Shown: positions 1 to 9,482, numbered from the stretch's first letter. The stretch: DNA of 49,217 nucleotides from Minisyncoccota bacterium (GCA_028715395.1 JAQURY010000004.1:1-49217), one strand, 5' to 3'. The notes: generated from the letters alone by a model not told the origin. Numbers and translations are program-made.

Positions 1-1
1 A

Positions 2-427
2 AAAATAAAATTAGAAAAAGAATACTCGAAAAATTTATTGAATATTAATGCGGACCTAAATATTATGCGAATGGTTTTACAGAACCTTATTTCTAATGCC
101 GTAAAATATACCACAAAAGGCGGAAGGATAAGCGTTAAAATAAGCAAGGAGGAAAAGAATTTTACCATAGAAGTGTCGAATACCGGTTACGGCATACCGA
201 AAAATCAGCAAGACAAAATATTTACTAAATTATTCAGGGCTGATAATGCAAGAGAGATTGATCCTGAAGGAAATGGATTAGGTCTTTATATAGTCAAATC
301 GATTATTAACAGCGCGGGCGGGAAAATTTGGTTCAATTCCGTGGAAAACGAAACAACGACTTTTTATGTTTCCATTCCTATCCAAGGCATGGAAAAGAAA
401 GAAGGCGTCAAAGGACTGATTCTATAG
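2..427 (+). CDS. sensor histidine kinase, C-terminal ATPase domain (5' partial)
   Basis: The reading frame is open to the left edge of the window, so the TTG start in the ORF track at 38 is an artefact of the cut. What remains is a HATPase_c domain: N box LQNLISNAVKYT, G1 box in GYGIPKNQQDKIF, F box region IFTKLFRADNA, and G2 box GNGLGLYIVKSI. This domain binds ATP and phosphorylates a histidine in the missing upstream DHp domain. A single-domain receiver protein follows 31 bp downstream and is a plausible phosphoacceptor. The sensor and DHp domains lie outside the window, so the signal is unknown. The gene ends with TAG. Confidence 0.9.
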   Translation, partial: KIKLEKEYSKNLLNINADLNIMRMVLQNLISNAVKYTTKGGRISVKISKEEKNFTIEVSNTGYGIPKNQQDKIFTKLFRADNAREIDPEGNGLGLYIVKSIINSAGGKIWFNSVENETTTFYVSIPIQGMEKKEGVKGLIL

Positions 428-458
428 CTTGTGAGAGTTATGTGTTAATATAATAAAT

Positions 459-860
459 ATGGATAGTAATCAAAATAAAAAGATTCTTATTGTTGATGAT
501 GAGGATTCCTTTTTGAATGTTTTAGCAGAAAGATTCAAACTGGAAAATTTTGAAGTTTTTACGGAAAAAAACGGCAAGGCCGGTCTTAAAACGGCGCTTA
601 AAAAACATCCCGACATTATTTTGTTGGATATCCTTATGCCCAAGATGGGCGGCTTGGATATGCTTAAAGAATTAAGGGCGGATGTCTGGGGGGAGAAAGC
701 GGTCATTGTTTTGCTTACCAATTTAAATGCTGACGATGAAATAATGAAGGCGGTGGTAAAATATGAGCCGGCTTTTTATCTGGTGAAAACAAGCTGGAAA
801 CTTGATGATGTGGTAAAAAAAGTTAAGCAAGCCGTCGGGTTAATCGATCTTCAAAGCTAA
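459..860 (+). CDS. single-domain response regulator (CheY-like receiver)
   Basis: This 133-residue protein is a receiver domain with no output domain. The acidic pocket is Asp13/Asp14, the phosphoacceptor is Asp57 in ILLDILMPKMGG, the switch residue is Thr87 and the conserved lysine is Lys110. It lies directly behind the histidine kinase fragment and is probably its partner. With no DNA-binding or enzymatic domain, it must act by protein contact; pilus or envelope control is only a guess from the wider neighbourhood. A TATAAT sits 4 nt before the ATG and there is no Shine-Dalgarno sequence. Confidence 0.9.
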   Translation: MDSNQNKKILIVDDEDSFLNVLAERFKLENFEVFTEKNGKAGLKTALKKHPDIILLDILMPKMGGLDMLKELRADVWGEKAVIVLLTNLNADDEIMKAVVKYEPAFYLVKTSWKLDDVVKKVKQAVGLIDLQS

Positions 861-874
861 TATTAATTGCAAAT

Positions 875-1741
875 ATGGTCAATCTGAGAGAAGCGATAAA
901 ATCTGCAGAGCAGAAAAAAGTTGCCATCGGACATTTTAATATTTCCGATCTCGTCGCGTTAAAAGCGATTTTTGAGGCGGCGCAGGAATTGAATGTTCCG
1001 ATAATCATCGGTACCTCCGAAGGAGAGGCAAATTTTGTCGATAGGGAACAGGTTGTAGCTTTGGTGAAAAGCCTGAGGCAAGAACATAACTTTCCTATTT
1101 TTTTGAATTCCGATCATACGCATTCGATCGAGGAGGTCAGGAAAGCGGTGACGGCAGGCTATGACGCGATTTTGTTTGATGCCGGGAAATTGCCTCTTGA
1201 AGAAAATATTAAAAATACGAAAGAAGTAGTCGAATATATCAGATCGGTAAATCCCAATGTGCTGATTGAGGGAGAGCTAGGATATATCGGAGTTTCGTCG
1301 AAAGTTTACGAGGGAATGCCCGAAGGAGTTTCCATTAAGCCGGAAGATTTGACTACGCCTGAACAGGCGGCGCGGTTCGTTAAAGAAACGGGAGTTGATT
1401 TGCTGGCTCCGGCCGTGGGCAATATCCACGGAATTATTGCGGGAGGAAATCCCAAATTGGACATTGAAAAAATCAGAAAAATTCGGGAAGCTGCGGGGGT
1501 GCCGCTGGTTTTGCACGGAGGTTCGGGAATCAGCGACGAGGATTTTTCCGCGGCCATTGATGCGGGAATTTCCATTATACATATAAATACGGAAATTCGC
1601 CTTGCCTGGAGAAAGGGAATTGAAGAAGGATTAAAAGATAATCCGCAGGAAATCGCGCCTTATAAGATTTTGCCTGAAGCTGTTGAGGAGATAAGAAAGG
1701 TGGTGGCGCAGCGCTTGAAATTATTCGATAAGCTGATATAA
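875..1741 (+). CDS. fba: class II fructose-bisphosphate aldolase
   Basis: The 288-residue protein belongs to the zinc-dependent class II aldolase family (FbaA/KbaY/GatY), which interconverts fructose 1,6-bisphosphate with dihydroxyacetone phosphate and glyceraldehyde 3-phosphate in the cytoplasm. Visible family motifs are GHFNISDL at the N terminus, the metal and catalytic region NSDHTHS, a central EGELGYIG segment, the VLHGGSGI phosphate/zinc site, and HINTEIR near the C terminus. Length fits the shorter KbaY-like subgroup. Glycolysis is the likely use, though tagatose bisphosphate cannot be excluded from sequence alone. The ATG at 875 starts the conserved N terminus; no Shine-Dalgarno sequence precedes it. 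Confidence 0.92.
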   Translation: MVNLREAIKSAEQKKVAIGHFNISDLVALKAIFEAAQELNVPIIIGTSEGEANFVDREQVVALVKSLRQEHNFPIFLNSDHTHSIEEVRKAVTAGYDAILFDAGKLPLEENIKNTKEVVEYIRSVNPNVLIEGELGYIGVSSKVYEGMPEGVSIKPEDLTTPEQAARFVKETGVDLLAPAVGNIHGIIAGGNPKLDIEKIRKIREAAGVPLVLHGGSGISDEDFSAAIDAGISIIHINTEIRLAWRKGIEEGLKDNPQEIAPYKILPEAVEEIRKVVAQRLKLFDKLI

Positions 1742-1751
1742 TAAAACACCT

Positions 1752-2459
1752 ATGGAATTACAGGTTCAAAAGAGGGAAATATTGGGTAAGAAAACGAATA
1801 GCTTGCTGAAGCAAGGGCTTGTTCCGGCGGAACTTTACGGAAAGGGGTTAAAGAACCTCCATTTAAGCGTGCCCAAAAAAGATTTCAATAAAGTTTTTAA
1901 AGCTGCCGGAGAAAACACTGTTATTGATTTAATGGTTGAGGGAAAGAAGCATCCGGTTTTAATACACGATGTGGCTTATGATTATTTGAGCGGAGATTTT
2001 ATAAATATTGATTTTTATCAGGTCAGAATGGATGAAAAAATTAAAGTTAAAGTTCCTTTGGAATTTGAAGGCGTGGCGCCGGGCGTAAAAGAAAAGAACG
2101 GAGTATTGGTCAAAGTTTTGCATGAAATTGAAGTTGAAGCTTTGCCGGCTGACATCCCGCATAGTTTTAAAGTTGATTTAACGAAATTAGCCGATATAGG
2201 CCAAAATATCCATATCAGCGATTTAAAAATGGCGTCTTCCGTTAAGCCGGAAATTCCTCTCAATACGGTTGTCGCGACTATTTCCGCCAAGGTTACGGAA
2301 GAAGAAGAGCTGGCGATGCAGCAGGAAGGTGCAGCTAAAGTTGAGGAAGTTAAAGTTGAATCCGAAGAGAAAAAAGCTGAAAGAGAAGCTACAAAGGCTG
2401 CCGCTCCCGCCGAGCAGCAAGCTCCAGCCGCTGAAGCCAAAACTCCTCCCAAAAAATAG
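1752..2459 (+). CDS. rplY: 50S ribosomal protein bL25 (CTC family)
   Basis: This 235-residue protein is the long CTC form of bL25, which binds 5S rRNA in the central protuberance. The N-terminal half starts with the typical QKREILGKKTNSLLKQG and carries VPAELYG; the second, TL5-like beta domain spans about residues 95-185. The last 45 residues are a low-complexity Lys/Glu/Ala/Pro tail, common in this family. It starts 10 bp after the aldolase gene with no Shine-Dalgarno sequence and ends with TAG. Confidence 0.93.
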   Translation: MELQVQKREILGKKTNSLLKQGLVPAELYGKGLKNLHLSVPKKDFNKVFKAAGENTVIDLMVEGKKHPVLIHDVAYDYLSGDFINIDFYQVRMDEKIKVKVPLEFEGVAPGVKEKNGVLVKVLHEIEVEALPADIPHSFKVDLTKLADIGQNIHISDLKMASSVKPEIPLNTVVATISAKVTEEEELAMQQEGAAKVEEVKVESEEKKAEREATKAAAPAEQQAPAAEAKTPPKK

Positions 2460-2467
2460 TTTTTGTC

Positions 2468-2476
2468 TGTTATAAT
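2468..2476 (+). promoter_or_regulatory. extended -10 promoter, leaderless start of the transglycosylase gene
   Basis: TGTTATAAT ends 6 nt before the ATG at 2483. A normal start site 7 nt downstream of the -10 box would fall on the A of the ATG. No good -35 box is visible. Confidence 0.7.
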
Positions 2477-2482
2477 AACCAA

Positions 2483-3769
2483 ATGAGGACAACGCCTCGA
2501 ATTTTAATCTTTTTTGGAGCCGTTTTAACGGCAATTGTTTTGTTTGGAGGACTTGTTGCAAATGCGGTGGAAAGCGACGCCCAAAGGGCCGAGCTTGAAA
2601 AGCAGCTGGAACAATTGGAAGCGCAAATAGACGAATATCAGAAAACTGCCGATGAATACCGAAGCCAGGGCAGCACCTTGCAGAAGGATATTAAAAGTTT
2701 GGACAGTAAAATCGCCAAAATTAATCTCCAAATCAAAGCGATAAATCTTACTTTATCCAAATTGGACGGGGAAATAAAAGACACTCAGGGAAAAATTGTC
2801 GTTACGGAAACGGAAATAGAAAAAAACAAAAGGATTTTATCCAATTCTTTGCAGGAAATTTATGAGAGCGACAATCTGGGAATGCTGGAAATACTTTTAA
2901 GCAAGCCGAAATTGTCGGATTTTTTTACGGACGTAAATAATTTGATAGATGTCCAGGACAACATTAAAACCACTTTACAAAAGATAACCGATTTGCGCGT
3001 GGATTTAATCGACAAAAAAGAACAGTTAATCGTTAAAAAAGAAGATGCCGCGTCTTTGAAATTGGCTCAGACTTCCCAAAAAGGTTCTTTGAGCAATACC
3101 AAAAGCGAAAAAGACAATCTGTTGAAGGAAACAAAGGGACAAGAATCAAAATATCAGGAATTGGTAAAAGAAACGCAAAAAACCGCGGCGCAGATAAGGA
3201 GCAGGATTTTCGAAATGCTTGGCGGAGGAGAAATGACTTTTGACGAGGCCTACAAATTTGCGAAATTTGCCGAGCAGGCGACGGGTATCAGAGCGGCTTT
3301 AATTTTAGCGGTGTTGGACAGGGAATCGGCGCTCGGTCAGAACGTCGGGAAATGCAGCTATAAAACGGCGATGCATCCAACAAGAGATATTCCGATATTT
3401 TTGGAATTGTGTTCTAGTTTAAAGTTGAATCCTGATTCAATGATGGTTTCTTGCGCGAACAAAGACGGCGCTTACGGAGGAGCAATGGGACCGGCGCAAT
3501 TTATTCCTTCAACTTGGAATATGTATAAAAACAGAATTGCCGCGGTAACGGGCAGCAATCCGCCTTCGCCGTGGAGAAACGCGGACGCGTTCGTGGCAAC
3601 GGCGCTTTATCTGAAAGACGCGGGAGCGAAAACAAACGAACGGACAGCGGCGGCGAAATATTATTGTGGAGCGAATTGGAATCGTTATGTTTGCACTAGC
3701 GTTTATGGACGAGCGGTTGTTGAGCACGCCAAGCAGTTTCAATCGGATATAGATGTTTTAAACAGCTAA
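2483..3769 (+). CDS. exported coiled-coil protein with MltB-like lytic transglycosylase domain
   Basis: The 428-residue protein has an N-terminal signal or anchor segment (hydrophobic residues about 8-27), then a long coiled coil (about 30-240) resembling the CwlO/EnvC hydrolase regulators, and a C-terminal domain (about 250-425) of the SLT_2/MltB type. Key motifs are ILAVLDRESALG, with the likely catalytic Glu, and GAMGPAQFIPSTW. This points to cleavage of peptidoglycan glycan strands, perhaps at division or to admit surface structures. An extended -10 (TGtTATAAT) ends exactly 6 nt before the ATG, so the mRNA should be leaderless. Confidence 0.85.
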   Translation: MRTTPRILIFFGAVLTAIVLFGGLVANAVESDAQRAELEKQLEQLEAQIDEYQKTADEYRSQGSTLQKDIKSLDSKIAKINLQIKAINLTLSKLDGEIKDTQGKIVVTETEIEKNKRILSNSLQEIYESDNLGMLEILLSKPKLSDFFTDVNNLIDVQDNIKTTLQKITDLRVDLIDKKEQLIVKKEDAASLKLAQTSQKGSLSNTKSEKDNLLKETKGQESKYQELVKETQKTAAQIRSRIFEMLGGGEMTFDEAYKFAKFAEQATGIRAALILAVLDRESALGQNVGKCSYKTAMHPTRDIPIFLELCSSLKLNPDSMMVSCANKDGAYGGAMGPAQFIPSTWNMYKNRIAAVTGSNPPSPWRNADAFVATALYLKDAGAKTNERTAAAKYYCGANWNRYVCTSVYGRAVVEHAKQFQSDIDVLNS

Positions 3770-3775
3770 AACAAA

Positions 3776-5053
3776 ATGAAAAAAAGATTGGGAAATAAAT
3801 TTCGCAAAGAAATTAATTTTATACGTTCTCAATCTTCGTTTTCTTTGGTTGAAATGCTGATTGTTTTGGGATTATTGGCAATATTAGCGGCAGTGGCGGT
3901 TTTTGTTTTAAGGCCGGATCAGGCATTAAAGCAGGCGCGCGACAGCAAGCGCTTGACTGATGTTCAAACTATTAATCAGGCGGTTTCTCTTTATGGATCC
4001 TTCGGAGGTTCTTCTACTGGAAGCGCCAATACGGTTTATGTTTCTCTTCCGGACGACGCTTCTACTACTTGCGCCAGCCATGCCGCTTTGCCGATTCTTC
4101 CGACCGGCTGGGCTTATTCTTGTAAAACAGCTTTAAATTACAGAAATATAGACGGCACGGGCTGGGTGCCGGTGGATTTGTCCACGGCTTCAACTTACGG
4201 AGTGAAAATCGCTTCTTTGCCGGTGGATCCGACGAATACCGCTTCAGGGGGGCTTTATTATACTTATGTTACCGGCGGTTCTTGGGAAATTACGGCCAAA
4301 CTTGAATCGGAAGAAAAACATGATGCAGCCATAAATGATGGCGGAATGTTGCCAGGGGTTTATCAGGTTGGAACACACACAGACCTAACTCCGCCACTTA
4401 GAGATTTAGGTTTGGTCGGATATTGGAATTTTGAAGAAGGCGCGGGCGGAAGCGCCTACGATTCCAGCGGGAATGGAAACAACGGAACATGGGCGGGTAC
4501 GGGATCTCACTATGCTTCAGGAAAAGTAGATACTTATGCTGGACAGTTCAACGGGTCTGATGATTATGTGCAAGCTTTGGACTCAAATACTTTGGACTTG
4601 GCGGGAAGCGCTATGACTTTGTCTGCTTGGGTTTATATAGATACAAATGTCGGGCATCATAACGATATTATCCATAAATACAATTATCAAACAGGGGGAT
4701 ATTTATTAATTACTGAAAGTTCGGCTGAGGGCGGACAAGGATATGGCAGAATTGATAATGGTTCCACCACGAGCAATCTTCAAAGCACACCGGCAATTTC
4801 TTTGGGAACATGGAATCATCTTTTGACTGTATATGACGGGAAAACTTATCTGTTTTATGTAAATGGTATTTCAGCGGGTGCGAATAATTCTCCAGTAAGC
4901 TCAATAAAAGCAACAGCTTTAAATTTTAGAATCGGAGCTTATGTCAGTGGTTTTTATTCGGGATTTTTTGACGGACTGATTGACGATGTCCGTGTTTACA
5001 ACCGCGCTCTTTCTCTTGATGAAATAAGAGCCATTTATAATGCGACGAAATAA
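3776..5053 (+). CDS. type IV pseudopilin with C-terminal LamG/concanavalin-like domain
   Basis: The 425-residue protein starts with a class III prepilin leader: a 27-residue basic leader, then FSLVEMLIVLGLLAILAAV, with the conserved Glu5 of mature pilins. The residue before the cleavage point is Ser, not the usual Gly. A pilin middle region (about 50-200) carries RDSKRLTDVQTINQAV and GTGWVPVDL. The C-terminal ~220 residues (from about 215) form a LamG_3 domain, opening with LVGYWNFEEGAGG and closing with DDVRVYNRALSLDEIRAIY. It is probably a pilus-tip or minor pilin with a carbohydrate- or protein-binding head. Related proteins lie at 13730, 14946 and 22765. Confidence 0.9.
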   Translation: MKKRLGNKFRKEINFIRSQSSFSLVEMLIVLGLLAILAAVAVFVLRPDQALKQARDSKRLTDVQTINQAVSLYGSFGGSSTGSANTVYVSLPDDASTTCASHAALPILPTGWAYSCKTALNYRNIDGTGWVPVDLSTASTYGVKIASLPVDPTNTASGGLYYTYVTGGSWEITAKLESEEKHDAAINDGGMLPGVYQVGTHTDLTPPLRDLGLVGYWNFEEGAGGSAYDSSGNGNNGTWAGTGSHYASGKVDTYAGQFNGSDDYVQALDSNTLDLAGSAMTLSAWVYIDTNVGHHNDIIHKYNYQTGGYLLITESSAEGGQGYGRIDNGSTTSNLQSTPAISLGTWNHLLTVYDGKTYLFYVNGISAGANNSPVSSIKATALNFRIGAYVSGFYSGFFDGLIDDVRVYNRALSLDEIRAIYNATK

Positions 5054-5063
5054 CAAAAAACTT

Positions 5064-5099
5064 TGTATAGTATATGCTAATATTAGCATATACTATACA
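5064..5099. terminator. 36-bp perfect palindrome, bidirectional terminator
   Basis: A perfect 36-bp inverted repeat (each arm TGTATAGTATATGCTAAT) lies between the convergent pseudopilin and prfA genes. A-rich sequence precedes it and GATTTTT follows, giving a U tract on both strands. The stem is unusually long and AT-rich for a terminator, so a protein-binding role is also possible. Confidence 0.7.
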
Positions 5100-5104
5100 G
5101 ATTT

Positions 5105-5839
5105 TTAGGAGGGGGTTTGCTGTTTTTTGAAGGCATTAACGATCGGATCCATATCTCCTTCTAGGATTTTTTCTATATTGTGGAACTTTTTTCCGACTCG
5201 GTGGTCGGTGATGCGATCGTCGGGGAAGTTATAAGTTCTCATTTTTTCGGAACGGTCGGCGGTGCCGATTTGTTCGCGGCGTTCAGCGCCAAGTTTTGCG
5301 AATTCCATGCTTCTTTGGGCTTCGTATATTTTAGAGCGCAGAGCTGTCATGGCGTTTTCTTTGTTTTGAAACTGGGAACGTTCATTTTGAGAGGTAACGA
5401 CAACGCCGGTTGGCCTATGCAGTATTCTCACGCCGGTTTCCACTTTCTGGACATTTTGTCCGCCCGGACCGGAGGAGCGGAAAGTAGTAATTTCCAAATC
5501 GCTATTGTTTATATTAACTTGTTTCGGTTCAACTTCGGGAAGAATTGCGACGGAAATGGTTGAGGTATGAACTCGGCCGGATTTTTCGGTTTTGGGAACC
5601 CGTTGGACGCGATGGACTCCCGATTCGTTTTTTAAATCTTCATAAGCATTTTCTCCTTTTATTTGTGCCATTAAATTTTTATATCCGCCTAGAGTTGTGG
5701 GGCTGGAATCAAGAACGGAAAAACCCCATCCGCGTTTGGCGGCATATTTCTGATACATTCTTACCATTTCGCCGGCGAAAATAGCGGCTTCGTCTCCGCC
5801 CGCCCCGGCTCGTATTTCTAAAATAAGTTTCTGAACCAT
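5105..5839 (-). CDS. prfA: peptide chain release factor 1, lacking domain 1
   Basis: The protein is 244 residues against about 360 for ordinary RF1. It begins at MVQKLILEIRAGAGGDEAA, which aligns with about residue 110 of E. coli RF1, so domain 1 is missing. An in-frame TAA a few codons upstream of the ATG rules out a hidden extension. The codon-recognition tripeptide is P-K-T (residues 82-84), the PxT type of RF1, which reads UAA and UAG. The GGQ catalytic motif is at about 126-128 (SSGPGGQNVQ). The methyltransferase for GGQ, PrmC, is also in the window at 35322. Domains 2-4 look complete. Confidence 0.92.
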   Translation of the reverse strand: MVQKLILEIRAGAGGDEAAIFAGEMVRMYQKYAAKRGWGFSVLDSSPTTLGGYKNLMAQIKGENAYEDLKNESGVHRVQRVPKTEKSGRVHTSTISVAILPEVEPKQVNINNSDLEITTFRSSGPGGQNVQKVETGVRILHRPTGVVVTSQNERSQFQNKENAMTALRSKIYEAQRSMEFAKLGAERREQIGTADRSEKMRTYNFPDDRITDHRVGKKFHNIEKILEGDMDPIVNAFKKQQTPS

Positions 5840-5856
5840 TTGATAATTTTATTTTA

Positions 5857-5887
5857 ACCCAAATAAAAACCAGTGGCTAACCACCAG
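5857..5887 (-). terminator. probable terminator between rpmE and prfA
   Basis: On the minus strand a short stem (GGTGG/CCACT with loop TTAG) is followed by GGTTTTTATTT. A second perfect hairpin (AAATAACTC/GAGTTATTT, 5892-5913) overlaps the rpmE stop codon just before it. The stem is short, so confidence is moderate. Confidence 0.45.
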
Positions 5888-5907
5888 CCTTAAATAACTC
5901 AAGCGAG

Positions 5908-6162
5908 TTATTTCTTGTTCTTTTTAACTCTGGCTTTCTTGACGATTTTCGGAGCGGCTTCGGCTTTGGCTCTGCGCGCTTTGAATTTCTCAACTTTACC
6001 GGCGGTATCTATAAGCTTTTCTTTGCCGGTGAAAAAGGGATGGCACTTGGAGCAGATTTCAACCTGGATTTCCGGCTTGGTGGCGCCAGCTTCAAAATGC
6101 GCTCCACAGGCGCATTTAATCTTTGCTTTCGGGAAATATTCGGGATGAATGTCTGGTTTCAT
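5908..6162 (-). CDS. rpmE: 50S ribosomal protein bL31 (zinc-binding type)
   Basis: The start is set at the ATG at 6162, giving the canonical [10 protein letters not shown]; the track's GTG at 6180 adds six non-conserved residues. The 84-residue protein has the paired cysteines of zinc-type bL31 (KCACG and [14 protein letters not shown]). The C-terminal 30 residues are an unusually long Lys/Ala/Arg-rich tail. It sits upstream of prfA on the same strand. A TATAAT lies 9 nt upstream of the ATG on the coding strand. Confidence 0.93.
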   Translation of the reverse strand: MKPDIHPEYFPKAKIKCACGAHFEAGATKPEIQVEICSKCHPFFTGKEKLIDTAGKVEKFKARRAKAEAAPKIVKKARVKKNKK

Positions 6163-6245
6163 AATAGGAATATTATACACAAGTTATTGAATATATCAAG
6201 TTTGACGCCTCTTATCGGGTTGGGTATTCTTAATACTTAATCGTA

Positions 6246-6273
6246 TTGACATTAGGTTATTTATTCATATATT
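6246..6273 (+). promoter_or_regulatory. sigma-70-type promoter of the 16S rRNA gene
   Basis: A perfect TTGACA (6246-6251) is followed after 16 nt by TATATT (6268-6273). This is among the best -35/-10 pairs in the window and sits about 425 nt before the mature 16S 5' end, as expected for a transcribed rRNA leader. The 35-nt stretch between rpmE and this promoter shows nothing else. Confidence 0.75.
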
Positions 6274-6279
6274 ATATAT

Positions 6280-6697
6280 GTAATAAAGATATGGGAAAGA
6301 ACGCACCGCTTAGGGAGAAAAATCAACCTTAAGCCCAAAAGTGAATAATGAGTTTTAGTACATCTGCTCCGATTTCGTTAATTAAAAATAAAGAAGTCGA
6401 AGCAGGTGTATTATTTTCACAAAAAATAATACTCGCTCGCTTGATAATTTAATACCGGGAAAATTAGTAATTAGTAAATTACGCAATATCGTGTTCGCCA
6501 ATTGGCGAACGCGAGTCCAAGAAAAATAATAATACGAACAATAATACGAAAATAATTGAAAGTTTTTTAGTTGTCCCAAATACACAGATTTATCACTAAG
6601 GTCGGACCCAAAATGTGTGGCATAAGATTTATTTTATGCAGAGTCTGTGTTGGATCTTTAAACCGTAAAAGGTTTAATTTATCTTCAAGATAAATTT
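6280..6697 (+). other. pre-16S rRNA leader, highly folded
   Basis: No protein gene is visible in this stretch. It holds nested inverted repeats: 6361-6372 with 6397-6408 (11 of 12 pairs), 6411-6432 (GTATTATTTT/AAAATAATAC), a perfect 18-bp palindrome at 6493-6510 (GTTCGCCAATTGGCGAAC), ACACAGA 6582-6588 with TCTGTGT 6644-6650 enclosing GCATAA/TTATGC, and a hairpin at 6678-6698. A segment at 6554-6577 pairs with the 16S trailer. Together these indicate a structured precursor leader for rRNA processing. Confidence 0.65.
6554..6577 (+). other. 5' arm of the pre-16S processing stem
   Basis: This 24-nt segment (from AATTGAAAG to TTGTCCC) is complementary along its whole length to 8250-8273 beyond the 16S 3' end, allowing three G-U wobbles. 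The two arms bracket the 16S gene, which is the layout of an RNase III processing stem. Confidence 0.75.
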
Positions 6698-8182
<1,485 letters not shown>

Positions 8183-8310
8183 GAGATTTAAATATCTCAA
8201 AAAAAGTTTATCGCGAGCTTTAAATCGCGGTACCGCCGAAGAAGCGGTTGGGGCAACTAAAAAGTTTTCAATTCGTAAAAAGTTCAAGCTTCCAAAAGAG
8301 GCGGGTTTTT
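8183..8310 (+). other. 16S trailer with 3' processing arm
   Basis: This spacer between the 16S gene and the next gene holds a small hairpin (GAGAT/ATCTC, around 8183-8198), an ACCGC/GCGGT hairpin near 8231-8248, and at 8250-8273 the 24-nt partner of the leader arm 6554-6577. I see no strong intrinsic terminator; GGCGGGTTTTT at 8300-8310 is a weak candidate. Confidence 0.6.
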
Positions 8311-8318
8311 GATATAAT
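8310..8318 (+). promoter_or_regulatory. extended -10 promoter of the receiver-protein gene
   Basis: TGATATAAT ends 9 nt before the ATG at 8328, predicting an mRNA with a leader of about 2-3 nt at most. Confidence 0.65.
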
Positions 8319-8327
8319 TTATTTACA

Positions 8328-8714
8328 ATGGCAAGAATATTATTGGTGGAAGACGAGGTGTTTTTGTCTTCTTTATTAAAAAATCGTTTTCAAAAAGAGG
8401 GATTTGAGGTGGTCTTAGCGCAGACGGGGGATGAGGCTTTGACGGCTTTAAGCGGCGGACAAAAGCCGGATTTGATTTTACTTGATTTGATTTTGCCCGG
8501 TAAGTCCGGTTTTGAGGTTTTGGAAACGATAAAATCCGACCCGCGGGTGACAAAAGTGCCGGTAATGATTATTTCCAATCTGGGGCAGGACAGCGATATT
8601 CAGAAGGGCAAAGAATTGGGGGCGGTTGATTATCTTATAAAAACGAGAGTTTCCATAGATTTTTTGGTGGAAAGAGCGAAGGAATTTTTGAAGCAGTCTC
8701 CAGTCCAGCAATAA
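8328..8714 (+). CDS. single-domain response regulator (receiver)
   Basis: A 128-residue CheY-like receiver with the acidic pair Glu8/Asp9, phosphoacceptor Asp53 (LILLDLILPGKSG), switch Ser83 and Lys105 (YLIKT). No output domain is present. It lies just ahead of the type IV pilus cluster, so control of pilus synthesis or twitching is a reasonable inference; PilG/PilH-type receivers do this in other bacteria. No kinase is adjacent. It has its own promoter and so is not part of the rRNA transcript. Confidence 0.9.
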   Translation: MARILLVEDEVFLSSLLKNRFQKEGFEVVLAQTGDEALTALSGGQKPDLILLDLILPGKSGFEVLETIKSDPRVTKVPVMIISNLGQDSDIQKGKELGAVDYLIKTRVSIDFLVERAKEFLKQSPVQQ

Positions 8715-8770
8715 GTTATTAACACCTTAAAATTGATAAGCTTCAGCCTAATTTGTTATTATTTAACCAT

Positions 8771-9379
8771 ATGAATACAAAAAACAACCTAAAAGGTTTT
8801 ACGTTAGTCGAGCTATTAATCGTTATCGGTATTTTGGCGGTGTTGTCCACCGTTGTTGTGCTGGTGCTTAATCCTTCTCAGCTTTTCGCGCAGGCTCGCG
8901 ATTCGCAAAGAATTTCTGATTTAAGTTCCTTGAACAGCGCAATTTCTTTTTATCTTTCCACTGCCTCTACGACAGTAATGGATGGAAACGGAGGAGCTTG
9001 CACGACAAAGTGTTGGGCTACACCAAATACGGCTCCCAACAGTTCGGCTAATTGTGGAGGAAGATATACTACTGGCGCTGCAATGTCTGGAGCTTCGGCT
9101 ACCAGAACCCCGGGACCAACAGGTTGGGTTCCGATAGATTTAAGAAATGCCACAGGCGGTTCTCCTCTTTCATCGTTGCCGGTTGATCCGACAAATACGG
9201 GAGTAACTAATCTTTTCTATTCGTATGCTTGCGACGAAACAAACAAAACTTATGAGCTTGATGCCAATATGGAAAGCACTCGTTATGCCAGCGGCGGTTC
9301 GGATGACAAAGAGGCATATGACGGAGGAGGATCAACGACAATTTACGAAATAGGAACAGATCCCGGATTGGATTTGTAA
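8771..9379 (+). CDS. type IV pilin-like protein
   Basis: The ATG at 8771 is preferred to the track start (8753) because it gives a normal 9-residue basic leader before the prepilin cleavage site G/FTLVELLIVIGILAVLSTVVVLV, with Glu5. The mature protein is about 193 residues. The C-terminal part has four cysteines, which may form disulfide loops, and a Gly/Ser/Thr-rich end finishing GTDPGLDL. The strong leader/helix match and lack of a LamG head suggest a structural pilin. It is closely related to the next gene. An intrinsic terminator follows within 12 bp, so each pilin is its own transcript. Confidence 0.92.
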   Translation: MNTKNNLKGFTLVELLIVIGILAVLSTVVVLVLNPSQLFAQARDSQRISDLSSLNSAISFYLSTASTTVMDGNGGACTTKCWATPNTAPNSSANCGGRYTTGAAMSGASATRTPGPTGWVPIDLRNATGGSPLSSLPVDPTNTGVTNLFYSYACDETNKTYELDANMESTRYASGGSDDKEAYDGGGSTTIYEIGTDPGLDL

Positions 9380-9390
9380 AATAAAAGGAA

Positions 9391-9417
9391 AACCCCGATA
9401 TTAGTCGGGGTTTTTTG
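9391..9417 (+). terminator. intrinsic terminator after the first pilin gene
   Basis: AACCCCGA and TCGGGGTT form an 8-bp stem with a 6-nt loop, followed by a T run. Confidence 0.9.
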
Positions 9418-9465
9418 TTTGCTTATAAATATTAACATTTAGGGATTATCTATTTGTTTAAAATT

Positions 9466-9474
9466 TGCTATTAT
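9466..9474 (+). promoter_or_regulatory. extended -10 promoter of the second pilin gene
   Basis: TGCTATTAT ends 8 nt before the ATG at 9483; a (near-)leaderless mRNA is predicted. Confidence 0.6.
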
Positions 9475-9482
9475 ATATATAA

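Noticed and set aside
2018-2482. Long antisense ORFs such as 2018-2482 minus and 25052-25519 minus
   Set aside because: They are low-complexity shadows of rplY and ftsA, which have clear family motifs on the plus strand.
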